Below are positions 32,946 to 39,762 of a stretch of DNA of 41,383 nt, one piece after another. Source of the DNA: Betaproteobacteria bacterium (GTDB lineage: Bacteria > Pseudomonadota > Gammaproteobacteria > Burkholderiales > SG8-39). A model generated the notes under the pieces. It had not been told where the DNA came from and made no database searches. It was given only the letters and a program-made list of their open reading frames with translations. The stretch lies in NCBI GenBank assembly GCA_016234705.1, contig JACRAS010000201.1:1-41383 (forward strand). The letters run 5' to 3'. Positions within the stretch are counted from its first letter, which is position 1. Each line of letters starts with the position of its first letter. A program made the translations under genes and the position numbers.

Positions 32946-33734
32946 TCAACGGCCCTTCCACACCGGCTTGCGCTTCTCTGCGAACGCCCGCGGCCCTTCG
33001 ATGGCATCCTCGCTGGCGTAGACATGCTTGTACAGGCGCTTGGCCTCAACCAGCCCGGCCTCGCAGCCCAAGGAGAGCGCCTTGATCAGGGACCCCTTGC
33101 CCGCCATAACCGAAAGCGGGGCATTGTCGCGAATGCGTTCGGCAAGCCGGCGAGCCCGCGCCTGGACGGCTTCCGCGGTGTCTTCCAGGTAGTTGACCCA
33201 ACCGATATCGTAGAGACGCTCTATAGGCATCCAGTCGCCGGTGAGCACCAAATCCATGATGATGGACTGGGGTAATTGCCACAGCAGCGGAACCGCCCAG
33301 GGCGAACCTCTGCCGCGCTGGGTTTCGGTGATGGCGACGCGGGTGCCGCGCAGGCCGACCCGCAGGTCGGAATTCAGGCTCAACATCATGCCGCCGGCCG
33401 GCAGGTCGCCGTTCATGGCGGCGATGATGGGTTTTTTCACCTCCCGCATGCAGTCGTGAAACGGGTCCTTGATCTTGCTCAGCACGTCCACGCCTTCTTC
33501 CTTGCGAATGCGGGCCGCTTCCTTGAGGTCCATGCCCGCGGAGAAGGTGCCGCACGGGGCGCCGGTGAGAATGATGACCCGCACTTCAGGATCGTCGTCC
33601 ACCGTGTTCCACACTTGGTGCAGACGGTTGATCAGCTCCAGCGAGAGAGCGTTGCGGCTCTCCGGGCGGTTCAGCATCACCGTGGCGATGTAGTCTTTCT
33701 TTTCGTAGATCAGCACGTCTTTTTCGGCAGCCAT
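32946..33734 (-). CDS. Crotonase-family enzyme (enoyl-CoA hydratase/isomerase), one Glu missing
   Basis: This 262-residue crotonase-fold protein acts on acyl-CoA thioesters. The oxyanion-hole segments are FSAGMDLKEA and NGDLPAGGMMLSLNSDLRV. Aligned with rat enoyl-CoA hydratase, the Glu144 position is M117, while the Glu164 position is E137 (ITETQRGRG). One of the two general acid-base residues is therefore missing, which favours isomerase-, hydrolase- or lyase-type chemistry over simple hydration. ATG 33734 has GAGGAGA 5 bases upstream; a longer frame upstream is not coding-like. It is second in an operon with the crotonase at 33761, 26 bases apart. Confidence 0.87.
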   Translation of the reverse strand: MAAEKDVLIYEKKDYIATVMLNRPESRNALSLELINRLHQVWNTVDDDPEVRVIILTGAPCGTFSAGMDLKEAARIRKEEGVDVLSKIKDPFHDCMREVKKPIIAAMNGDLPAGGMMLSLNSDLRVGLRGTRVAITETQRGRGSPWAVPLLWQLPQSIIMDLVLTGDWMPIERLYDIGWVNYLEDTAEAVQARARRLAERIRDNAPLSVMAGKGSLIKALSLGCEAGLVEAKRLYKHVYASEDAIEGPRAFAEKRKPVWKGR

Positions 33735-33760
33735 GATTTCTCCTCGATGAGTGATGGGTG

Positions 33761-34546
33761 TCATACGCCCCGGAAGCGGGGCTCGCGTTTTTCCAGAAGG
33801 GCGCGCACCCCTTCCTTGGAATCTTCCATTTCGATGGTGCGGGATTGGCAATGGGCCTCGTATTCTCCGGCCGGCCGGGGATCCCAATTCACATGCCGGT
33901 ACAAGGAGCGCTTGATCATGCGCACCGCCGCCGGAGCGCAGGCGGCGATTTCCCGGGCCAGTTCCCAGGCCTTGCCCGATACCTCCTCCGGCGCCATCGC
34001 GTAATTGGCCAGCCCGATCTCGGCGGCTTGGGCACCCGTTACCATGCGCCCGGTGAACAGCATTTCCGCCGCCCGCGGCAGGCCCACCACGCGCGGCAGC
34101 ATGTAGCTGATCGCCATCCCAGAGTGCAGCCCCAGCTTGACGAAATTGGCGGCGTAACGGGCGTCTCGATTCGCCACCCGGATGTCGCAGATGAGCGCCA
34201 GCCCCAACCCGCCGCCGACGGCATGGCCGTTCATCGCCGCGATGACCGGCACTTCCACTTCCAGAATGGCGAGGAACGGCCGATAGATGTCGAAAGTGGC
34301 TTCCTGAGGCAGTAGCTCGCCCTTATCCAGTATATCGCTGCGGAAATCCGCGCCCGAGCAAAAGGTGTTGCCGCTGCCGGTGATGACCAAGCAACGCAAT
34401 TCCCGGTCTTGCTTGACGCTGTCGATGATCTTGCCGAAGGCGGCCAGCGTCTCGCCGTTCATGGCGTTGCGGTTGTGGGGCCGGTTCAGCCCGATTTCCC
34501 CGATCGAGCCTTCCTTGCGGTACAGTACTGCCACATCCTTGCTCAT
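33761..34546 (-). CDS. Crotonase-family enzyme, both hydratase Glu residues missing
   Basis: This 261-residue crotonase-fold protein has IGLNRPHNRNAMN, the oxyanion-hole segment FCSGADFRSD and MNGHAVGGGLGLALICDIR. At the two catalytic Glu positions of enoyl-CoA hydratase it has G115 and F135 (NFVKLGLHSG). It should not be a standard hydratase and may be a ring-cleaving hydrolase, isomerase or dehalogenase-like member. GGGAGAG lies 6 bases upstream of ATG 34546. It leads the minus-strand crotonase pair. A gmd remnant and the right repeat arm lie directly upstream, so its promoter may sit in or near that repeat. Confidence 0.87.
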   Translation of the reverse strand: MSKDVAVLYRKEGSIGEIGLNRPHNRNAMNGETLAAFGKIIDSVKQDRELRCLVITGSGNTFCSGADFRSDILDKGELLPQEATFDIYRPFLAILEVEVPVIAAMNGHAVGGGLGLALICDIRVANRDARYAANFVKLGLHSGMAISYMLPRVVGLPRAAEMLFTGRMVTGAQAAEIGLANYAMAPEEVSGKAWELAREIAACAPAAVRMIKRSLYRHVNWDPRPAGEYEAHCQSRTIEMEDSKEGVRALLEKREPRFRGV

Positions 34547-34585
34547 GTTTTTCTCTCCCGTTCAGATCGGGCCGGATCACCGGCC

Positions 34586-34842
34586 CTATTCGTGATAATC
34601 GTAAGCCGAGTAGCGAAGATCCACCGCCAGTTTGTAGCGACCACTGGGATCATAACCTTTTTCGTCGACGCCGAAACCCTTCCAGCGCAACTCGATGCCC
34701 ACCTCCCCGACAGCGGCCTCAACCAATTCCCCGACGCTGTACCGCTCGCCGGTGGCGATGACGTAATCCTCGGGCTGCAGCTGTTGCTGCATCAGCCATC
34801 GCATCTCCACGTAATCCCGGGCGTGGCCCCAGTCCCGCGAAG
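34586..34842 (-). pseudogene. gmd: C-terminal fragment of GDP-mannose 4,6-dehydratase
   Basis: On the minus strand the frame reads [20 protein letters not shown], then DDYVIATG-like [18 protein letters not shown] and [14 protein letters not shown]. That order is the late part of GDP-mannose 4,6-dehydratase. The Rossmann fold and YxxxK site are missing, and the true C-terminus after VDLRY is replaced by a short tail and a stop at 34586. A nucleotide-sugar gene has no role among these catabolic genes. It is a stray piece carried in by recombination, next to the right repeat arm. Confidence 0.75.
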
Positions 34843-34913
34843 CATGCTCACGATGTGTGTTTGATGCCCGGCCTCGTCGATGGCGGTGTTCATGGTCTTG
34901 CCATAGCAGCAAA

Positions 34914-34980
34914 ATCAACTTTCTTTCGCTTGCCTTGCGCGCTGGGGGGAGGATACACTTCCGATCATGCGGGTGATATC
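34914..34980 (-). repeat. Right arm (copy C) of a long inverted repeat
   Basis: This is the inverted partner of 17,966-18,033. The 29-base core at 34,914-34,942 is identical, and the rest matches at roughly 80 percent with a 3-base length difference. It points inward, towards the crotonase operon. Outside it lies the broken ACAD and inside it the gmd fragment. Confidence 0.7.
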
Positions 34981-34992
34981 AGTTGAGAGTGT

Positions 34993-35187
34993 ATGAAAAT
35001 ACTGCCCAAGATCTGTTCCGGCGAGATGATGGTTTCGGTGTCGATGTCGGAGACCGACGTCGGCGCCGCCATGACAGAACTGAAGACGCGCGCCGCCTGG
35101 CCGTGGGGCATCGGCGACGGCCATATCGATCTAAGGAAGTTCAACATCGCCGGCGAGCTGGTCGGCCGCCGCTTGTCGCAGCGCTGA
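34993..35187 (+). pseudogene. Internally deleted acyl-CoA dehydrogenase remnant
   Basis: The 64-codon frame joins two distant pieces of one ACAD. KILPKICSGEMMVSVSMSE through ELKTRA matches residues of about 110-141 of the ACAD at 25064. WGIGDGHIDLRKFNIAGEL through RRLSQR matches its last 30 residues. About 215 residues between them and the first 110 are absent, so no dehydrogenase activity is possible, yet the frame is clean across the join. The upstream truncation falls at repeat copy C. The stop is 2 bases before the CaiB start at 35190, which preserves an old ACAD-CaiB operon junction. Confidence 0.8.
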
Positions 35188-35189
35188 AC

Positions 35190-36410
35190 GTGGAAACGCC
35201 GACTCGAAACCGCGGTCCGCTGACGGGGGTTCGCATCCTCGATCTGTCCAACTTCGGCATGGGGCCGTACGCGACGGCGCTGATGGCCGAACTGGGCGCC
35301 GCGGTAATCAAGGTCGAGCCGAACGAGGGCGACCCGACGCGCAACGTGGGGACGATGCGCCACCGCGGCATGGCAAGCGTCTTCCTGCTCATTAACCGCA
35401 ACAAGCGCAGCCTGGTGCTCGACCTGAAGCGCCCCGAGGGCCGCCAGGTGCTGTTGCGGCTGATCGAGTCGCACGACGTGCTGTTCTTCAACATGCGGCC
35501 GGCCGCGATGGCCCGCCTCGGGCTGAACTACGACGAAGTCGCCGCCGTCAACCCGCGCATAATCTACTGCAGCGCTACCGGCTTCCGGCAGGACGGCCCG
35601 TATGCCGACAAGCCGGCGTTCGACGATGTGATCCAAGGACTCGCGGCCTTGCCCGACCTGGAAGGCCGGCTGACCGGCACGCCGCGCTACGTGCCGCTCG
35701 CGCTGGTCGATCAGACGGTCGGCATCGCGGCGGCGCTGGCCGTGCTGGCGGCGCTCGTCAGCCGCGCCGACACCGGCAAGGGTCAAGCGCTCGAGGTGCC
35801 GATGTTCGAGACGATGGCGCAGTTCGTCCTGCTGTGCCATCTCGGCGGGCAGCTGTTCGATCCGCCGCTCGGGCCGCCGGGCTTCGTGCGGCACCTGACA
35901 CCCGAGCGCCGGCCGTTCCCGACGCGCGACGGCTTCATCTCGATGGTGCCGTACAGCGACGCGCAGTGGTTCCGGTTGTTCGATCTGCTGGGCAAGTCCG
36001 AACTCGCCGGCGACCCGCGCTTTTGCAACATCACCGACCGCACCCACAACATCGCCGAGCTGTACCGGATAGTCGCCGAGGTGATGGCGACGCGCACGAC
36101 CGGTGAGTGGATGGACCAGCTTTCCGCTGCCGACATCCCGGCGATGCCGATGCACACGCTGGACAGCCTGCTCGACGATCCGCATCTGTGGGCGACCGGC
36201 TTCTTCGGCTGGGAGGAACATCCGACCGAGGGCCGCATCCGCAGCATGGAACCGGCGACGCGGTGGTCCGGCACGCCGCCGCGACCGCAGGGGCCCGCGC
36301 CGCGGCTCGGCGAGCACAGCGTCGCGATCCTCGGCGAAGCGGGGTATTCGTCGAGCGAGATCGAAGCGTTGGTCGCCGCCGGCGTCACGCATGCAGCGGC
36401 GATCGATTGA
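35190..36410 (+). CDS. Family III CoA-transferase (CaiB/BaiF)
   Basis: This 406-residue transferase has ILDLSNFGMGPYATALMAEL, NRNKRSLVLDL and the catalytic D174 (LALVDQTVGIAA). It is the closest paralogue of the gene at 22585, sharing TRTTGEWMDQLSAADIPAMP and MHTLDSLLDDPHL. GTG 35190 is used because it follows the ACAD remnant's stop by 2 bases and sits at the family's N-terminus; no good ribosome site is seen. Translation probably relied on coupling to the ACAD that is now broken, so expression may be reduced. Base usage is richer in CG steps than in its paralogue, like region 1. Confidence 0.88.
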   Translation: METPTRNRGPLTGVRILDLSNFGMGPYATALMAELGAAVIKVEPNEGDPTRNVGTMRHRGMASVFLLINRNKRSLVLDLKRPEGRQVLLRLIESHDVLFFNMRPAAMARLGLNYDEVAAVNPRIIYCSATGFRQDGPYADKPAFDDVIQGLAALPDLEGRLTGTPRYVPLALVDQTVGIAAALAVLAALVSRADTGKGQALEVPMFETMAQFVLLCHLGGQLFDPPLGPPGFVRHLTPERRPFPTRDGFISMVPYSDAQWFRLFDLLGKSELAGDPRFCNITDRTHNIAELYRIVAEVMATRTTGEWMDQLSAADIPAMPMHTLDSLLDDPHLWATGFFGWEEHPTEGRIRSMEPATRWSGTPPRPQGPAPRLGEHSVAILGEAGYSSSEIEALVAAGVTHAAAID

Positions 36411-36453
36411 ACGAGTAGAAGGCGGTGCGATCGCGGTGCGAATCGGCGACCGC

Positions 36454-36930
36454 TCAGGCCGCGAGCGCGCGGCCCGCTTTCACGCTTTCGATCCAGCCGA
36501 TCGCCCAATCGGCCGCCAGCTCTTCCGGCATGGTGCCGGCGCTGGCGTCATGGCGGAATACCTCGCCCAACCGGCGCGCGCCCAGATCGGTTAGCAGCTC
36601 ATCGAAGCGCTTGCCGCCGAAGCAGAAGGTTTCGGCATAGGTGCGATCGCCCAGCGCAATCACGCCGTATTCCACCCCCGAAAGATCGGGACGCGCGCTT
36701 TGCAACGATGCGTACAGGGCCTTGGCATTGTCCGGCACGTCGCCCTGACCATAGGTGGAAGTACAGATCAGGTACAAGCCGCCGCCGGCGAACACGCCCG
36801 CATCCAGTCCATCCATGGGCTGGATATCGATGCGCACATCGTCTTCTTCGGTGGCGAGTTGCACCGCCTGCGCCACCAGCTCGGCAGTGCTGGTCATGGT
36901 GCCGACCAATATGGTCAGATCCACCGACAT
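36454..36930 (-). CDS. Flavodoxin (MioC-like)
   Basis: This 158-residue single-domain flavodoxin would bind FMN and carry electrons. The phosphate loop is GTMTSTAELVAQ (about residues 10-21), the isoalloxazine loops are CTSTYGQGDVPDN and LGDRTYAETFCFGG. It has no signal or membrane segment and is of normal length. It is transcribed away from boxR and shares the 240-base spacer holding the operator. Electron supply to the oxygen-dependent BoxB reaction is normally provided by BoxA. This flavodoxin could be an auxiliary or alternative donor, which is an inference. No strong ribosome site precedes ATG 36930. Confidence 0.88.
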   Translation of the reverse strand: MSVDLTILVGTMTSTAELVAQAVQLATEEDDVRIDIQPMDGLDAGVFAGGGLYLICTSTYGQGDVPDNAKALYASLQSARPDLSGVEYGVIALGDRTYAETFCFGGKRFDELLTDLGARRLGEVFRHDASAGTMPEELAADWAIGWIESVKAGRALAA

Positions 36931-36963
36931 AGATTTAGAGCAGCACCTTCCAGGCGTGCGCCA

Positions 36964-37032
36964 TCACCGCGGCGCGGCTGTGACTGCGCCGGCCAGGAAC
37001 AGCGCCCGCAGGCTACGCGAAAATATGCTCAT
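36964..37032 (-). CDS. Possible 22-residue leader peptide before the flavodoxin gene
   Basis: ATG 37032 has AGAGG about 7 bases upstream and opens a frame MSIFSRSLRALFLAGAVTAA ending PR and a stop. A second frame from the same stretch, shifted by one base, reads HSRAAVMAHAWKVLL and stops 7 bases before the flavodoxin ATG. It could be a leader peptide or a frameshifted small gene. No family is recognised. Confidence 0.2.
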   Translation of the reverse strand: MSIFSRSLRALFLAGAVTAAPR

Positions 37033-37079
37033 GGAAATACCTCTTCCTTTGGTTAATGCTTGATCTTACTCTTGGCCGC

Positions 37080-37146
37080 TTGCTATTTCGCGGATATGCA
37101 TTATACTACCGAAAAATCATATTGAAAGCAATATAATGCATATTGC
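37080..37146 (+). promoter_or_regulatory. boxR promoter and candidate BoxR operator
   Basis: A sigma-70 promoter TTGCTA (37,080-37,085), 16 bases, TATACT (37,102-37,107) faces boxR. A perfect 12-bp inverted repeat overlaps it: ATATGCATTATA (37,094-37,105) and TATAATGCATAT (37,132-37,143). The TGCA cores are 40 bp apart, about four helical turns. A second inverted repeat, GCAATAT/ATATTGC (37,128-37,134 and 37,140-37,146), is nested in the right half. TGCA elements are known operators of the BoxR/BzdR regulators. Binding at the left half would cover the -10 box. Confidence 0.65.
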
Positions 37147-37171
37147 GCAGTAAATCCTAATCCATAATCCA

Positions 37172-38059
37172 ATGGGCGCTCGCGAAACTCCACGGAAAAC
37201 CAGATCCGCCGCAACGGCGGACGAGGCGTTCCTGCGCGCCCTGGGCGAGCGCGTGCGCGACGCCCGCGCGCGGCGCGGCATGACGCGCAAAATCCTGGCG
37301 CGCGACTCGGGAGTGTCCGAACGCTACCTCGCCCAGCTCGAGACCGGCCAGGGCAATGCGTCCGTGCTGCTGCTGCAGAGAATTGCCGTCGCATTCGATC
37401 TGCCGCTGACCGAATTCCTGCATCAGGAAGCGGAGCAGCCGGCGGAACTGGCGCTGATCGGACAGTTCCTGCGGCGCCTGCCGGCACGGAAACTCTCCGC
37501 TGTGCGCTCGCAGTTGCTGCGCGATTACGGCACTGCGCATACCGAGCGCGTCAAGCGTATCGCCCTCATCGGGCTGCGCGGCGCCGGCAAATCCACCCTG
37601 GGCAGTCGGCTGGCAAAGGAACTGGAGGTCCCGTTCATCGAACTCGACCGCGAAGTCGAGCGCGAGGCCGGAACCAGCCTGTCGGAAATCTTCCTGCTCT
37701 ACGGCCAGGCCGGCTACCGCCGCTACGAGCGCCGCTGCCTGGAAAAAGTGGTGGAAAAGAACGAGCGCATAGTCATCGCCACCGGCGGCTCCATCGTGTC
37801 CGAGCCGGGCACCTACGACCTGCTGCTCTCGACCTGCCGCACCGTCTGGCTCAAGGCGCAGCCCGAAGAGCACATGGCACGCGTGGTGGCCCAGGGCGAC
37901 ACCCGGCCGATGACGGGAAACCGCGAAGCCATGGAAGACCTGCACCGCATCCTGCGCGGCCGTAACGCGCTCTACGGCCACGCCGACGTGACCGTAGATA
38001 CCGCGCACAAGAGCATTGAACAAAGTCTCCACCGGCTACGCAAGGCGACTATCGCTTGA
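37172..38059 (+). CDS. boxR: BoxR transcriptional regulator of aerobic benzoyl-CoA degradation
   Basis: This 295-residue regulator has the two-domain plan of BoxR and BzdR. An XRE-type helix-turn-helix is at about residues 28-85 (MTRKILARDSGVSERYLAQL). A shikimate-kinase-like domain follows from about residue 130 with the P-loop GLRGAGKST (134-142) and ATGGSIV. In the known proteins the second domain senses benzoyl-CoA and releases repression. It is the first gene of boxR-boxC-boxB, with 13 bases to boxC, and is probably autoregulated through the palindrome just upstream. ATG 37172 lacks a strong ribosome site. Identity is firm from domain order and context. Confidence 0.93.
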   Translation: MGARETPRKTRSAATADEAFLRALGERVRDARARRGMTRKILARDSGVSERYLAQLETGQGNASVLLLQRIAVAFDLPLTEFLHQEAEQPAELALIGQFLRRLPARKLSAVRSQLLRDYGTAHTERVKRIALIGLRGAGKSTLGSRLAKELEVPFIELDREVEREAGTSLSEIFLLYGQAGYRRYERRCLEKVVEKNERIVIATGGSIVSEPGTYDLLLSTCRTVWLKAQPEEHMARVVAQGDTRPMTGNREAMEDLHRILRGRNALYGHADVTVDTAHKSIEQSLHRLRKATIA

Positions 38060-38072
38060 ACCAGGAAAAACC

Positions 38073-39752
38073 ATGCAAGCATCTATGATCAACCCAGCCG
38101 CCGCACCCCGCGTAACCTTCGACACCCGCCCCGAGCGCTACGCGCACTGGCGCATGAGCGTAGCCGGCGCGATCGCCACCCTCGCGCTGAACGTAAACGA
38201 GGACAAGGGCCTCAAGCCCGGCTACAAACTGAAGCTCAACTCCTACGACCTCGGCGTGGACATCGAGCTTTACGATGCATTGAACCGCATCCGCTTCGAG
38301 CACCCCGAGGTGCGTTGTGTGGTTCTCACCTCGGCGCGCGAGCGCATGTTCTGCTCCGGCGCCAACATCTACATGCTGGGCCAATCCAGTCACGGCTGGA
38401 AGGTGAATTTCTGCAAGTTCACCAACGAAACTCGCAACGGCATGGAAGACTCCAGCCGCAACGGCGGGCTCAAGTTCCTCGCCGCGGTGAACGGCACCTG
38501 CGCCGGTGGCGGCTACGAGATCGCGCTCGCCTGCGATGAGATCCTGATGATCGACGACCGTTCCTCCACCGTGAGCCTGCCCGAGGTGCCGCTGCTGGGC
38601 GTGCTGCCGGGCACCGGCGGCCTCACCCGCATCACCGACAAGCGGAAAGTGCGCCGCGACCTGGCCGATTTTTTCTGCACCACCACCGAGGGCGTGCGCG
38701 CCGATCGCGCCAAGAGCTGGGGCCTGGTCGATCACAGCGCGAAGCCGCAGGCGTTTGCCCAAGCGGTGCGGGAACATGCCGAGAGGCTGGCCGCGGCAAG
38801 CGAGCAGCCGCGCGAGACGAAAGGGATCACCCTCACGCCGCTCAAGTGCGCAATCGACTCGAGCGGTTACCGTTACGAATATGTTGATGCCGTCATCGAC
38901 CGCGCCGCTCGCAGCGCCACGCTCACGGTTTCCGGACCGAAGCACGCCGAGCCCGATGCGATCGAAGACATTCTCGCCGCCGGCGTCGCCTGGTGGCCGC
39001 TGCAGATGGCGCGCGAGCTGGATGACGCGATTCTCATGCTGCGCACGAATGAGCTTGAAATCGGTACCTGGCAACTGAAGACGCGCGGCGACATCGATAG
39101 CGTGCTTGCCGTGGACGCCGTCCTGGCCAAGCACCGCGGGCACTGGCTCGTGCGCGAAACCCTGGGCCTGCTGCGGCGCACGCTGGCACGGCTGGACGTA
39201 TCTTCGCGCACCTTGTTCGCCATCATCGATACCGGCTCCTGCTTTGCCGGCACGCTGGCCGAACTGGCGCTCGCCGCCGACCGCGGCTACATGCTGCAGT
39301 TGCCCGACGCCCCCGAGAAGGCGCCGCGCATGGTCCTGTCCGAGCTCAACTTCGGCAGCTATCCGATGGTGAACCAGCTCACGCGCATGGCGACGCGCTT
39401 CTGCGGGCGGCAGGAGCCGGTGGAGGCAGCGCGCCGGGTCGTCGGCGAGAAGCTCGACGCGCACGACGCGACCGAGCTCGGCCTGGTCACCTTCACCCCG
39501 GACGATCTGGATTGGGACGAGGAAGTGCGCATTGCGCTGGAGGAGCGCGCCAGCCTTTCGCCCGATGCGCTCACCGGCATGGAAGCGAGCTTGAGATTCA
39601 CCGGCGCCGAAACCATGGAGACGCGCATTTTCGCGCGGCTGTCGGCCTGGCAGAACTGGATATTCAACCGCCCCAACGCGGTCGGCGAGCAAGGCGCGCT
39701 GAAGGTTTTCGGCACCGGCTCGAAGGCAAAATTCAACTGGGAAAGAATTTAG
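38073..39752 (+). CDS. boxC: BoxC benzoyl-CoA dihydrodiol/epoxide lyase
   Basis: This 559-residue enzyme opens the ring of 2,3-epoxybenzoyl-CoA, giving 3,4-dehydroadipyl-CoA semialdehyde and formate, in the cytoplasm. It is a long crotonase-superfamily member with an N-terminal extension (RPERYAHWRM). The oxyanion-hole segment is RERMFCSGANIYML. The catalytic region NGTCAGGGYEIALACDE and VSLPEVPLLGVLPGTGGLTR keeps both Glu positions, unlike the two small crotonases at 33-34.5 kb. A second, degenerate crotonase-like half follows. ATG 38073 has AGGAAAA about 6 bases upstream. boxB starts 10 bases after the stop. The length is typical of BoxC. Confidence 0.95.
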   Translation: MQASMINPAAAPRVTFDTRPERYAHWRMSVAGAIATLALNVNEDKGLKPGYKLKLNSYDLGVDIELYDALNRIRFEHPEVRCVVLTSARERMFCSGANIYMLGQSSHGWKVNFCKFTNETRNGMEDSSRNGGLKFLAAVNGTCAGGGYEIALACDEILMIDDRSSTVSLPEVPLLGVLPGTGGLTRITDKRKVRRDLADFFCTTTEGVRADRAKSWGLVDHSAKPQAFAQAVREHAERLAAASEQPRETKGITLTPLKCAIDSSGYRYEYVDAVIDRAARSATLTVSGPKHAEPDAIEDILAAGVAWWPLQMARELDDAILMLRTNELEIGTWQLKTRGDIDSVLAVDAVLAKHRGHWLVRETLGLLRRTLARLDVSSRTLFAIIDTGSCFAGTLAELALAADRGYMLQLPDAPEKAPRMVLSELNFGSYPMVNQLTRMATRFCGRQEPVEAARRVVGEKLDAHDATELGLVTFTPDDLDWDEEVRIALEERASLSPDALTGMEASLRFTGAETMETRIFARLSAWQNWIFNRPNAVGEQGALKVFGTGSKAKFNWERI

Positions 39753-39762
39753 GAGATAAATC

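Noticed and set aside
17966-34980. Calling the bracketed segment an autonomous transposon
   Set aside because: No transposase, integrase or resolvase is encoded between the arms, and no target duplication could be identified. The flanking scraps are from different genes.
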